Part shown: piece by piece, positions 10,143 through 19,400 of the stretch
Layout: each line of letters begins with the position of its first letter
How positions within the stretch are numbered: the first letter of the stretch is position 1
From: Flavobacterium sp. MDT1-60
GTDB lineage: Bacteria > Bacteroidota > Bacteroidia > Flavobacteriales > Flavobacteriaceae
Direction: 5' to 3'
NCBI RefSeq assembly: GCF_014844035.1
Contig: NZ_CP062159.1
Location: 372,001-436,000 of the forward strand
DNA: 64,000 nucleotides
Position numbers and translations under genes: made by a program
Notes under the pieces: model-generated
Told to the model about the DNA's origin: nothing
What the model saw: the letters and a program-made list of their open reading frames with translations, nothing else
Database searches by the model: none

Positions 10143-10733
10143 TTAATCAATAAAATTATTATTAGAAGCAGAAAAAACACTTATCCCAGATAAAACATAA
10201 ATTAGTAAATCCTTTCGTTTTAAACTTTCCTCAAAAGAATTCTTCACCAAATCAATTTGATATTCGATATTGTTTTGAAATTTAATAATTTTTATTTCAT
10301 TTCTCTTTTTGAGATCTTCTTTTTGCAAATCCACTAGGGTATTCAATTCCTCTTCTGAAATATTTTCCAATAAATTAGTTCTTGAACAAAGCGAACAATT
10401 AAGCACTTTGCTGTCTTCTTTCGCATAAATTAAATACTCCTGACCTACATCAAAAATGAAATCACAACTTGCAGTGTCAATATATAGAATTGTTCTATAA
10501 TCTCTGCCAGGGTAAAAAAATCCTTTGTAAGACTTTTTTATTCTAATAGTAAATGAATACACTTTTTCACCATAGTTTCCATATAGCAAACTATCTACCT
10601 TAATCACTTTGCCAATAAAAACTTGACCTGCACTTTCCCAATTTTTGCTAATAGAAGGTTTTTCTGCACAACTACAGCAATAACCATTTGAAGTAATAAA
10701 ACTTAAAAATAAGATTAGAAATAATTTTTTCAT
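10143..10733 (-). CDS. Secreted NTR/TIMP-like protein, probable C-terminal frameshift
   Basis: As read, this is a 196-aa exported protein with a signal peptide (about residues 1-18) followed by a CSC motif at 20-22. Further on come VFIGKVIKV, a KG turn (SYKGFF), DTASCDFIFDVGQEYLIYA and LCSRTNLL. This Cys and beta-strand pattern resembles netrin/TIMP-type NTR domains. The last ~9 residues are polar, but if the T6 run (coding strand; 10172-10177) were T5, the frame would continue to a stop at 10115-10117. It would then encode a ~13-residue aliphatic run (VFLLLIIILLI) followed by lysines, i.e. a membrane anchor. The gene may therefore be 10115-10733 with a homopolymer frameshift. Function is unknown; it stands alone. 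Confidence 0.65.
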   Translation of the reverse strand: MKKLFLILFLSFITSNGYCCSCAEKPSISKNWESAGQVFIGKVIKVDSLLYGNYGEKVYSFTIRIKKSYKGFFYPGRDYRTILYIDTASCDFIFDVGQEYLIYAKEDSKVLNCSLCSRTNLLENISEEELNTLVDLQKEDLKKRNEIKIIKFQNNIEYQIDLVKNSFEESLKRKDLLIYVLSGISVFSASNNNFID

Positions 10734-10851
10734 TTAGTATATCACTTTTATAGTTACAGTAAATTTAGAGCTAATTAACATCAATAAGCAGGGAACAAAG
10801 CAATTTATTCCTTTTAATTCATGAAATTTGCACTAACAAAATTACTTAAAT

Positions 10852-11811
10852 ATGACCGTTTTCAATCGTATTCTGCTATGCTTCTTTTTAATTTCATTTA
10901 ATGCTTTTTCTCAAAAAGAGCAGAAAGCTTCATTTCAGATTGTTCCATTAGGAGTAAAAGGCGGTATTGATGAAAAAAATCTATCAGCATATTTATTAGC
11001 ACCGATAAACACAAATGATTTTATCAGCCTAGACGCCGGAACTATAAATGCCGGAATTGAAAAAGCCATTGAAAATAAGGTTTTCAAAGTTTCAACGAGC
11101 GAAGTTTTGAGGAAATATATAAAAGGTTATTTCATCTCACATGCACATTTAGATCATGTTTCGGGTTTAATAATTAACTCCCCAGCCGATTCAGCTAAGA
11201 CTGTTTACGCTACTACTAAATGTATGGAAATGATGGAAAATCATTATTTCAACGATCAAACCTGGGCTAATTTTGGAGATAAAGGCCCTGGAACTCCATT
11301 GAAAAAATATCACTTTCAAACTTTAAATATTGGCCAAGAAACACCAATCACCAATACTACAATGACGGTTAAATCTTTTCCGTTAAGTCATGTTAATCCT
11401 TTTGAGAGTACTGCTTTTTTAATTAAAAATGGAGATGCTTACGCTTTATATTTAGGAGATACCGGACCTGATGCCGTAGAAAAAAGTACTGATTTGGCAG
11501 CTTTATGGACTGCAATTGCGCCGCTTATAAAAAGCAAACAACTAAAAGGAATTTTTATTGAAGTGTCCTTTCCAAATGAGCAGCCTGATCAGTTTTTATT
11601 TGGGCATCTGACACCAAATTATTTGATGAAAGAGCTTCATGTTTTAGAAGAATTAGCTGGAAAAGGAACTTTAAAGGGTTTTAAAATCATTGTAACGCAT
11701 TTAAAACCGCCAACTACAAATATTGTAAAACTTAAAGAGCAAATCAAGAATCAGAATGATTTAGGATTGCAAATTATTTATCCTGAGCAAGGGAAGCGAT
11801 TTGAATTGTAA
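10852..11811 (+). CDS. Class II 3',5'-cyclic-nucleotide phosphodiesterase (MBL fold), secreted
   Basis: This 319-aa protein has a signal peptide (ending near residue 20, AFSQ) and the metallo-beta-lactamase-fold features of PDEase_II enzymes, which hydrolyse cAMP. The metal site motif SHAHLDHVSG is at residues 96-105 (H97, H99, D101, H102). A GDTGPD metal-bridging Asp, the family-specific FPNEQPDQFLFGHLTP segment and a C-terminal THLKPP His also fit. The signal peptide implies periplasmic or extracellular action. It is a single gene, converging on the dioxygenase gene across a hairpin repeat. Confidence 0.85.
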   Translation: MTVFNRILLCFFLISFNAFSQKEQKASFQIVPLGVKGGIDEKNLSAYLLAPINTNDFISLDAGTINAGIEKAIENKVFKVSTSEVLRKYIKGYFISHAHLDHVSGLIINSPADSAKTVYATTKCMEMMENHYFNDQTWANFGDKGPGTPLKKYHFQTLNIGQETPITNTTMTVKSFPLSHVNPFESTAFLIKNGDAYALYLGDTGPDAVEKSTDLAALWTAIAPLIKSKQLKGIFIEVSFPNEQPDQFLFGHLTPNYLMKELHVLEELAGKGTLKGFKIIVTHLKPPTTNIVKLKEQIKNQNDLGLQIIYPEQGKRFEL

Positions 11812-11865
11812 ATCTTTTTGCCACAGATTATTTAGATTAAAAGATTTTTCTTTTGAATACTGATA

Positions 11866-11949
11866 CCCTAGCCCCGATAGAAGTGGAAATCCTTTTGCTT
11901 TTTTCTTTAAAAAGCAAAAGATTGCAACGGATAGCGGGATTAGCTCCTA
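11866..11949. repeat. Intergenic hairpin repeat (CCCCGATAG type)
   Basis: This ~84-base unit has a perfect 12-bp inner stem (11892-11903 with 11909-11920, CTTTTGCTTTTT and complement). GC-richer outer flanks (TAGCCCCGATAG on the left, GGATAGCGGGATTAGC on the right) are partly complementary. It fills the gap between two convergent genes. It looks like a dispersed repeat of the kind I recall from other Flavobacterium genomes, and could double as a terminator. Confidence 0.6.
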
Positions 11950-11955
11950 ATTAAA

Positions 11956-12495
11956 CTACTTCTTCGCAACAAACCTCGGATCAGATTCCATTACAGTTCC
12001 GCAATTATCACAGGTTCTTAAGTCTTCAGAATTATAGAAATGTTCGAAATGAGGCAGGAAATCTTTCTCGATATTATGCAACTCAAAAAACACTTCGTAT
12101 AATTTATGATTACAATTATCGCAATGCCAAAGTAAGCCGTCAGTATAACCTTTTCCTGCACGTTTACGCTCGATTACCAATCCAATTGAACCCGCAGAAC
12201 GAACCGGAGAATGCGGAATTTTAGCAGGATGAAGATACATATCGCCTGCATTTAATTCCATTTCTTTACGTTCGCCATCTTCCTGAATTACAACTTTTAT
12301 ATTTCCTTCAAGCTGATAAAAAAGTTCTTCAGTTTCGTTGTAATGATAATCTTTTCGGGCATTTGGACCCGCCACAATCATTACGATATAATCGCCAGAA
12401 TCAACGTAGAGATTTTTATTTCCAACTGGTGGTTTTAATAAATGACGGTTTTCATCGATCCATTTCGTAAGGTTGAAGGGTTTTGCTATTGCCAT
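11956..12495 (-). CDS. nbaC: 3-hydroxyanthranilate 3,4-dioxygenase
   Basis: This 179-aa cupin dioxygenase opens the ring of 3-hydroxyanthranilate in the kynurenine route from tryptophan to quinolinate/NAD. The catalytic Fe(II) ligands H51, E57 and H95 fall at the positions expected for bacterial enzymes. A second, rubredoxin-like metal site is formed by CDNC (C125, C128) and CDNC (C162, C165). Length and C-terminal Cys pairs match the bacterial form. No other kynurenine-pathway genes are in the window. It is transcribed alone, toward a convergent phosphodiesterase gene. Confidence 0.93.
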   Translation of the reverse strand: MAIAKPFNLTKWIDENRHLLKPPVGNKNLYVDSGDYIVMIVAGPNARKDYHYNETEELFYQLEGNIKVVIQEDGERKEMELNAGDMYLHPAKIPHSPVRSAGSIGLVIERKRAGKGYTDGLLWHCDNCNHKLYEVFFELHNIEKDFLPHFEHFYNSEDLRTCDNCGTVMESDPRFVAKK

Positions 12496-12538
12496 TTTCT
12501 TGAAGTACTGAATTTATATTTAGCTAAGTTAAGGAAAA

Positions 12539-12600
12539 GTTTTCAGTCGCAGCCGCAGTTTTCAGTCCAAAACTGTAAACTGTTACCGAAAACTGTGACT
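12539..12600. repeat. Imperfect hairpin built from CAGTTTTCAGTC words
   Basis: Words such as GCAGTTTTCAGTC on the left face AAACTG/GAAAACTGTGACT words on the right, giving an imperfect hairpin. It ends at the stop codon of the endonuclease-like gene. The same word recurs at 14964-14986. Confidence 0.5.
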
Positions 12601-13704
12601 TTACAACTTTTCTTTAATCAAATAGATATAAACCGGAAAATGATCGCTAAAACCTACTTCTGTTTGACTATGACGAAGTGGATATCCTTTATACTGTCCA
12701 AAATTTTGAACCAAAAAAGGTCGATTAAAAATGCCTGCTTTCCAAAACGTAAAAGTGGAATAATCGGGCTTTATAATTGATTCGGTCATCATTATTTGAT
12801 CGAAAATATCCCAGGAATCTCTAAAAGCAATTGTTCCCATTCCCTTATTTGCCATCTCTTCAAACGGATTAAAAATACCAAATTCAGGAACTTCTGTTTT
12901 TTTCGCCTTTGCCCCTAAAGCAATTTTCACACTCTTATTAAACGGACCATCATTTAAATCTCCCATTGTAAAAACTTTGGCATTCGGATTAATTCGCTGC
13001 AATGAGTCGATAATTTTTCGGTTTAATCTTCCGGCTGCTTCACGAAATTGGCTCGAAGCTTTTTCTCCACCTGATCGCGACGGCCAATGATTAACGATAA
13101 TACTTATTTCTTCACCTTCTAAAAATCCGGTTATTAAAAGCTGATCTCTGGTAAAAACACGATTATTGTCTTTTGCGATTTCTGTTTTATCTTCAATTTC
13201 ATCATCAGGTTCTTTTTTGTCTTCTTTAGTTAATTCCTTCTTTTTATAAATCAATAATGGAATATTTGAAAATGAGGTTGGTTTAAAATATTTCTTCTGA
13301 TACAGTAAAGCAACGTCGATTCCTCGTTTATCTGGTGAATCAAAATGAATGATTCCGTAATCATACGGAAATAGTTTTGGTTCTTTAATTAAATCTTCAA
13401 GAACACCACGATTTTCAATTTCTGAACCACCAATAATCGTCGGTGCATTTGGGTTTTCTGGCGTTCCAATTTCAGAAATTACTCTCGCGAGATTTTTTAA
13501 TTTTTGATGGTATTTCTCTTCTGTCCAATGTTGTGCTCCGATTGGCGTCCATTCGTCATCATTCGTATTGATATCATTATTGGTATCAAATAAATTTTCG
13601 AAATTGTAAAATGCGATGGTATGAATAATGTATTTTTTTGGTTGTGCCTGAAGCGAAAAAGACAATAGAATAATTAAATAAAAGAAAGATTGGATCGAAG
13701 GCAT
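12601..13704 (-). CDS. Secreted endonuclease/exonuclease/phosphatase-family protein
   Basis: This 367-aa exported protein (signal peptide ~1-20, SLQAQ) has an EEP (DNase I-like) fold. The first strand carries AFYNFENLFDT with the metal-ligand Asn/Glu type residues. IIGGSEIENRGVLEDL corresponds to the second metal-binding Glu motif. VNHWPSRSGG gives the His, MGDLNDGP the catalytic Asp/Asn, and DHFPVYI the terminal Asp-His pair. Bacteroidota have many secreted EEP proteins, probably nucleases or phosphatases that scavenge phosphate; substrate here is unknown. Single gene, divergent from the LD-carboxypeptidase. Confidence 0.85.
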   Translation of the reverse strand: MPSIQSFFYLIILLSFSLQAQPKKYIIHTIAFYNFENLFDTNNDINTNDDEWTPIGAQHWTEEKYHQKLKNLARVISEIGTPENPNAPTIIGGSEIENRGVLEDLIKEPKLFPYDYGIIHFDSPDKRGIDVALLYQKKYFKPTSFSNIPLLIYKKKELTKEDKKEPDDEIEDKTEIAKDNNRVFTRDQLLITGFLEGEEISIIVNHWPSRSGGEKASSQFREAAGRLNRKIIDSLQRINPNAKVFTMGDLNDGPFNKSVKIALGAKAKKTEVPEFGIFNPFEEMANKGMGTIAFRDSWDIFDQIMMTESIIKPDYSTFTFWKAGIFNRPFLVQNFGQYKGYPLRHSQTEVGFSDHFPVYIYLIKEKL

Positions 13705-13783
13705 ATATTTTATTTTAAACTACAAATTAATAAAATTTATCACTTTGTAGGAAATTTCAAATAAAATTGTTTGCTAAAATTTC

Positions 13784-13791
13784 TATATTTG
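13784..13791 (+). promoter_or_regulatory. -7 promoter box
   Basis: TATATTTG matches the Bacteroidota TAnnTTTG consensus, 26 bases before the LD-carboxypeptidase start. The nearest upstream TTG is at a poor 14-base spacing. Confidence 0.55.
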
Positions 13792-13817
13792 TTTTTTACT
13801 ACTTATAAAAGCAAATC

Positions 13818-14822
13818 ATGAACACAGACAATCTACATTATAATAGGAAACACTTATTTCGTGGTACACTCCTATTTCTTATTTTTGTCTTACAATCATT
13901 CACCTGTCAATCTCAACAAAACATGATCACACCACCTTATTTAAAAAAAGGAGATACTATAGCACTTTTAGCAACTGCCCGAAAAAACATCGATGACAAC
14001 CTTAAACCTACTATAGATTTATTACATAGCTGGGGTTTAGAAGCTGTTGTTGGAAGTACCATTGGTCTTGACTATCATCAGCTTGCCGGAACAGACGAGC
14101 AGCGTGCGGCCGATTTTCAGAAGCAATTAGATAATCCGAATATTAAAGCGATTTGGTGCGTTCGTGGTGGATACGGAACTGTAAGAATGCTTGATTTATT
14201 AGATTTTACCAAATTCAAACAAAACCCAAAATGGATTATTGGTTTTAGTGATGTAACGGTTTTACACAATCACTTAAATACTATGGGCTATAAATCGATT
14301 CATGGTGTAATGCCTGTAACGATTCCGCGTGCGACTCCGGCCGCTATTAGTTCTATGAAAGCAAGTTTATTTGGAGAGCCATTATCCTATTCTGTTGGTC
14401 CGGATAAAATGAATCGTTTCGGAAAAGCAACTGGCGAATTAGTGGGTGGAAATCTATCTATTTTGTACAGTTTATTAGGATCACAATCAGCTATAGATTG
14501 CAAGGATAAAATTTTATTTATAGAAGATTTAGATGAATACCTATATCATATTGATCGTATGATGATGAACCTGAGACGCAACGGATGCATCGAAAACCTG
14601 AAAGGAATTGTTATTGGAGGAATGACAAAAATGAAAGACAACGAAGTTCCCTGGGGAAAAAATGCATTAGAAATTATTGATGATGTAACCAAAAAATATA
14701 ATATTCCTGTAATCTTTAATTTTCCGGCAGGTCATATTCAGGACAATAGAGCGCTGATTATGGGTAGTACCGTAACAATTGACGTAAATGCATCCGGAAG
14801 CACGCTTACTTTTAAAAAGTAG
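13818..14822 (+). CDS. LD-carboxypeptidase, peptidase family S66
   Basis: This 334-aa enzyme is predicted to remove the terminal D-Ala from murein tetrapeptides during peptidoglycan recycling. The nucleophile is S144 in GFSD. The catalytic Glu is in IEDLDEYLYHIDR (E236 or E240), and the His is H303 in FPAGH. A hydrophobic segment at ~14-30 followed by QSQQ suggests export to the periplasm, unlike the cytoplasmic E. coli LdcA; this is inferred. A second Met before the mature part (residue 36) would give a cytosolic form if it were the true start. The promoter box lies 26 bases upstream of the chosen start, supporting the long form. Confidence 0.85.
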   Translation: MNTDNLHYNRKHLFRGTLLFLIFVLQSFTCQSQQNMITPPYLKKGDTIALLATARKNIDDNLKPTIDLLHSWGLEAVVGSTIGLDYHQLAGTDEQRAADFQKQLDNPNIKAIWCVRGGYGTVRMLDLLDFTKFKQNPKWIIGFSDVTVLHNHLNTMGYKSIHGVMPVTIPRATPAAISSMKASLFGEPLSYSVGPDKMNRFGKATGELVGGNLSILYSLLGSQSAIDCKDKILFIEDLDEYLYHIDRMMMNLRRNGCIENLKGIVIGGMTKMKDNEVPWGKNALEIIDDVTKKYNIPVIFNFPAGHIQDNRALIMGSTVTIDVNASGSTLTFKK

Positions 14823-14877
14823 TATTCTTGCCTGATATTCTTTTATTAGGGATATCTAAATACCACATAAATAATCT

Positions 14878-14936
14878 CGCAAAGACGCAAAGTCGCAAAG
14901 TATAAAATTGAAACTTTGCGACTTTGCGTCTTTGCG
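14878..14936. repeat. 24-bp perfect inverted repeat of GCAAAG words
   Basis: The arms 14878-14901 and 14913-14936 are exact reverse complements, built of CGCAAAG-type words with an 11-base loop. Related hairpins are at 50541-50632 and 56936-57060. Confidence 0.85.
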
Positions 14937-14963
14937 TGAAATTACTAACCGCACAGCCTTGAG

Positions 14964-14986
14964 ACTGAAAACTGCGACTGAAAACT
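14964..14986. repeat. Short CTGAAAACT tandem words
   Basis: ACTGAAAACT occurs twice with a GCG spacer, directly before the yraN-family start at 14994. It is the same word as in the hairpin at 12539-12600, in the opposite orientation. Confidence 0.45.
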
Positions 14987-14993
14987 AAAAAAA

Positions 14994-15365
14994 ATGGCTG
15001 AACACAATGAACTCGGAAAAAAAGGTGAAGAACTGGCTGTAAAATATCTTCAGGAAGATGGATATGAAATATTAGATCGAAACTGGACTTATCAGAAAGC
15101 TGAAATTGATATTATTGCACAAAAAGATAACTATTTGGCTATAGTCGAAGTTAAGACAAGATCAAGCTTAGATTTTGGAGATCCGCAGGATTTTGTGAAA
15201 CCAAAAAAAATTCAATTACTCATAAAAGCAGTAAATGCCTACATAAACGATAGGGAAATGGATTTTGAAGAGACTATCGAGGTTCGTTTTGACATCATTG
15301 CGATCCATAAAAACGGCGAAACATTTGCAATTGAACATCTTACTGACGCTTTTTATCATTTTTAA
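14994..15365 (+). CDS. YraN / UPF0102 family nuclease-like protein
   Basis: This small 123-aa cytoplasmic protein has a PD-(D/E)XK nuclease-like core: GKKGEELAVKYLQ, then AEIDIIA (E37, D39) and VEVKTR (E52, K54). The family is widespread and usually lies near DNA- or RNA-processing genes; its biochemical role is not settled. It starts only 7 bases after a short repeat, and the ACT-domain gene follows with its own promoter. Confidence 0.88.
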   Translation: MAEHNELGKKGEELAVKYLQEDGYEILDRNWTYQKAEIDIIAQKDNYLAIVEVKTRSSLDFGDPQDFVKPKKIQLLIKAVNAYINDREMDFEETIEVRFDIIAIHKNGETFAIEHLTDAFYHF

Positions 15366-15386
15366 CATAATTTTTTATTGTTATAA

Positions 15387-15417
15387 TTGTAACAAATTGT
15401 TTTTTTATTTATCTTTG
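15387..15417 (+). promoter_or_regulatory. Promoter of the ACT-domain gene
   Basis: TTG at 15387-15389, 20 bases of spacing, then TATCTTTG at 15410-15417. This is a good Bacteroidota promoter 67 bases before the start codon. Confidence 0.7.
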
Positions 15418-15484
15418 CAAAGATTTATAACATCACTATTAAACCAAACCAACACAATTAAGTTACAAAAAAAGAAAAAAAATT

Positions 15485-16141
15485 ATGAAAACCGTTTCTT
15501 CAATCGTCGAAAATTACATCAAAACAAAGCCGTTTTTATTAAATGCGTTATCTCTCGGAATTATTAATTTAACCTCTCTCTCTCGGAACATTATGACCGA
15601 ATTAGAAAGTGAATTTGGTAAAGAAGTAAAACAAGGCGCTGTTGTAATGTCTCTTAAACGACTTACCGAAGAATTAGATTTTAAATTAAACCATAAAATC
15701 AATAAAGTAATCAAGAATATTGGTGAAATTACAGTTCGATCTGAGTTGACAGATTACACCTTTGCCGCTTCAGAAACTGTCCTGAACAAACAAGCCGATT
15801 TAATTTCTGATATTAATGCTTTATCTGACATCTTTTATACCTCATCTCGTGGTGTAAATGAAACGAATATTGTTGTCAGCAGCAGTGTAAATCATTTAGT
15901 TGAAAAACACTTTATGCGTGAAAAATTGATTCAGAAATTAGATAATTTAGCATCAATTACAGTAAAATTACCAAAAGAAAACATCGTGGTTCCTGGTATT
16001 TATTATTTCATTTTCCAACGTTTGGCCTGGGAAGGAATTATCATAAACGAGGTAATTTCGACTTCAAATGAATTTACCATTTTAGTAGGCGAAGATCAGG
16101 TTGATGTTGCTTTTAAAGTGATTAAAGATTTAAAGAACTAA
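15485..16141 (+). CDS. ACT-domain-like protein of unknown function
   Basis: This 218-aa soluble protein has no signal peptide. The N-terminal half is helical (FLLNALSLGIINLTSLSRNI, then VKQGAVVMSLKRL) and could be a helix-turn-helix-like region. Residues ~145-218 have the alternating strand/helix pattern of an ACT domain of the aspartokinase type: SITVKLP, VPGIYYFIFQRLAWEGI, then EFTILVGEDQVDVAFKVI. No kinase domain is present, so this may be a free-standing amino-acid-responsive regulator (inference). It has its own promoter and ends at a strong terminator. Confidence 0.6.
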   Translation: MKTVSSIVENYIKTKPFLLNALSLGIINLTSLSRNIMTELESEFGKEVKQGAVVMSLKRLTEELDFKLNHKINKVIKNIGEITVRSELTDYTFAASETVLNKQADLISDINALSDIFYTSSRGVNETNIVVSSSVNHLVEKHFMREKLIQKLDNLASITVKLPKENIVVPGIYYFIFQRLAWEGIIINEVISTSNEFTILVGEDQVDVAFKVIKDLKN

Positions 16142-16183
16142 TTATATTCAAATTCAACATAATCCAGTGGAATTTTATCATAC

Positions 16184-16226
16184 AATCCTTTTGTCTTTTT
16201 AAACCAGACAAAAGGATTTTTGTTTT
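16184..16226 (+). terminator. Terminator of the ACT-domain gene
   Basis: A perfect 13-bp stem (16184-16196 with 16206-16218) is followed by TTTTGTTTTT. Confidence 0.85.
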
Positions 16227-16328
16227 TATTATTGTAAATATTAATTCTAATAAATTTACTCTTTTTTTAACTAATCCAAAGTAAAGGCTCGGGTCACGAA
16301 TTAGCACGAATTGATATTGTTTAAAAGT

Positions 16329-16362
16329 AAGGCCGGATGAAAATTTCATCCGGCCTTTTTTG
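16329..16362. terminator. Perfect palindromic terminator
   Basis: Arms AAGGCCGGATGAAA at 16329-16342 and its complement at 16343-16356 are followed by a T run. It lies between the convergent ACT-domain and mfd genes and is usable in both directions. Confidence 0.8.
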
Positions 16363-16374
16363 TGATTTTTTTTC

Positions 16375-16454
16375 GCCACGAATTTCACAAATTCACACAA
16401 ATTAAATTTAGACTTACTTTAAAAAAATTAGTGAAAATTTGTGCAATTCGTGGC
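16375..16454. repeat. 29-bp imperfect inverted repeat of CACGAATT words
   Basis: The arms 16375-16403 and 16426-16454 pair at about 24 of 29 positions; the outer GCCACGAATT is exact. It lies 13 bases past the mfd stop. The words CACGAATT and CACAAATT recur just upstream at ~16292-16310. Confidence 0.7.
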
Positions 16455-16467
16455 TAACTTTTTGCTC

Positions 16468-19400
16468 TTATTCTCCCAACATTTCCATCAATTCCAATGC
16501 TCTTTTGGTCGATTTAACATTATCGAAAGTCAATAAAAGTCGTAAACCATTAGGCGTTTGTTTTTCTTTCATTTGACAAAGTGAACTGTGTTTTTGTACA
16601 AATTGCAGAACCTTTCTAAACTTTGAAGACTGGTAATAATCAGACTGTTGATCGGAGACAAAATAACCAATCATTTTCCCTTTTTTCATCACTAGTTTTT
16701 CGATTCCTATATTGGTTGCAATCCATTTGATACGAATGCTATTCATCAACGCATTGGCGCGCGGAGGCATTGGCCCGAAACGGTCAATTAATTTATTTTG
16801 AAAAATAACCAGTTCTTCTTCATTTTTTACAGAACCCAACTCATTGTATAAACTCAAACGTTCGGTAACATTATTAATGTATTCATCAGAAAACAACAAC
16901 TCAAAATCGGTATCGATTTGTAAATCTTTTACATATTCCTTCGTTTCAATATCGTTCTCTTCCGGATATAAATCTTTGAATTCGTTTTCTTTCAATTCTT
17001 CGATAGCTTCGTTCATGATTTTTTGGTATGTATCAAAACCAATTTCATTAATGAAACCACTTTGTTCTCCACCTAATAAATCTCCGGCACCACGAATTTC
17101 AAGATCTTTCATGGCAATGTTAAAACCGCTTCCTAATTCGCTGAATTGTTCCAAAGCCTGAATACGCTTTCTGGCATCTTCGGTCATAGACGAATACGGC
17201 GGACAGATGAAATAACAGAATGCTTTTTTGTTGCTTCGCCCTACTCGCCCACGCATTTGATGTAGATCTGACAATCCAAAATTATTCGCATTGTTGATGA
17301 AAATCGTATTGGCATTTGGTACATCCAAACCACTTTCTATAATCGTTGTTGCCACCAAAACATCAAAATCGCCGTTCATGAAACCTAACATTAATTCCTC
17401 TAGTTTGGCTCCTTCCATTTGTCCGTGACCAATTCCGACTCTGGCATTTGGCACCAAACGCTGAATCATTCCTGCCACTTCTTTAATGTTTTCGATTCGG
17501 TTATTGATAAAGAAAACCTGCCCGTTTCGCTGAATTTCATATGAAATTGCATCACGAATTATTTCTTCATTAAATCCAACAACATTAGTTTCTATCGGAT
17601 AACGATTTGGCGGAGGTGTTGTAATAACGGATAAATCGCGCGCAGCCATTAATGAAAACTGAAGTGTTCTCGGAATTGGCGTTGCGGTTAAAGTCAGCGT
17701 ATCAACATTCGCAGCAATCGTTTTTAATTTATCTTTTACGTTTACACCAAACTTTTGTTCCTCATCGACGATCAATAAACCAAGGTCTTTAAAAACGACA
17801 TTTTTGTTTACTAATTGATGCGTTCCGATGACGATATCCAGTTTTCCTTCGGCTAAATCTTTTAAGGTTTGTGCTTTTTGCTTCGCCGTTCTGAATCGGT
17901 TTAAGTAACCTACAGAAACGGGCATATCTTTTAATCTTTCGGTAAAAGTTCTGTAATGCTGGTACGCCAAAATAGTGGTTGGAACTAAAATCGCGACTTG
18001 TTTACTATTATCAACCGCTTTAAAGGCAGCACGAATTGCAACTTCGGTTTTACCGAAACCAACATCTCCACAAACCAAACGATCCATTGGGCGATCGCTT
18101 TCCATATCAGCTTTTACTTCTTGTGTAGATTTGGTCTGATCCGGCGTATCTTCATAAATAAACGAACTTTCTAATTCGTTTTGCAAATAACTGTCCGGCG
18201 CGAATTGGAAACCTTTTTCTAGACGTCGTTTCGCATACAGCTGGATTAAGTTGAACGCAATATGTTTGACGCGCGCCTTGGTTTTTTGTTTTAAAATTTT
18301 CCAGGCGTTCGATCCTAATTTATAAATTTTCGGAGGAGTTCCGTCTTTTCCGTTGTATTTGGAGATTTTATGAAGCGAGTGAATGCTTACATAAACGATA
18401 TCATTATCAGCATAAACTAATTTTATGGCTTCCTGCGTTTTGCCTTCGACCTGAATTTTCTGCAAACCGCCAAACTTTCCAATTCCGTGATCGATATGGG
18501 TTACATAATCTCCAACAGAAAGTGCGGTTAATTCTTTTAGCGTAATATTCTGCTTTTTAGAATAACCGTTTTTGATGTTGAATTTATGATAACGTTCAAA
18601 AATCTGATGATCTGTATAAGCCGTTATTTGATTTTCTTCGTCAATAAATCCCTGGTACAAAGGCAGTACAATAGTATGATATTGCTTGCGGATATTCTCT
18701 GAATTCGCTTCATCCAGCGATTCGAAGATGTCATGAAAACGTTTTGCCTGTGTTTCATTCGAACAGAACAGGTAATTTTTATATCCGTTAAAATGGTTGT
18801 CGCTCAGATTATTCAGCAGTAAATCAAATTGTTTGTTGAATGAAGGCTGTGGCTGAAAATGAAACTCAACCTTTTTGGTGGTTTTGAAAATTGGTTTTGA
18901 AGCCAATTCGACTATTGAAAAATCTAAAGCACGTTTGATAAACGAACTCTGATTTAAGAATAATTGCTCCGGAGTCGCATGTTTAATTTCTCCTGAAAGT
19001 TTCTCAAAAGCTTCTTCTGCCCTTGCGAATTGTTTGTCTAACTGACTAAAAAGTCCGTCAGTATTTTGGATAAAAAGTACCGTTTTCTCTGCAATATAAT
19101 CTAAGAAACTTTCGCGATTTTCCTGAAAAATCTTGTTTTCCACATTTGGGATAATCATGATTTTTTTATGGGTTTCTACTGATAATTGTGTTTCAACATC
19201 AAAACTTCTGATGCTGTCGACTTCATTTCCGAAGAATTCAATTCGGTATGGATGGTCGTTTGAAAAAGAAAACACATCGACTATTCCCCCACGAACAGAA
19301 AATTCTCCAGGTTCTGTAATAAAATCGACTCTTTTGAATTCATATTCAAACAAAACTTCGTTGATAAAATCGATCGAAATTTTATCGTTCAGAGCAACCT

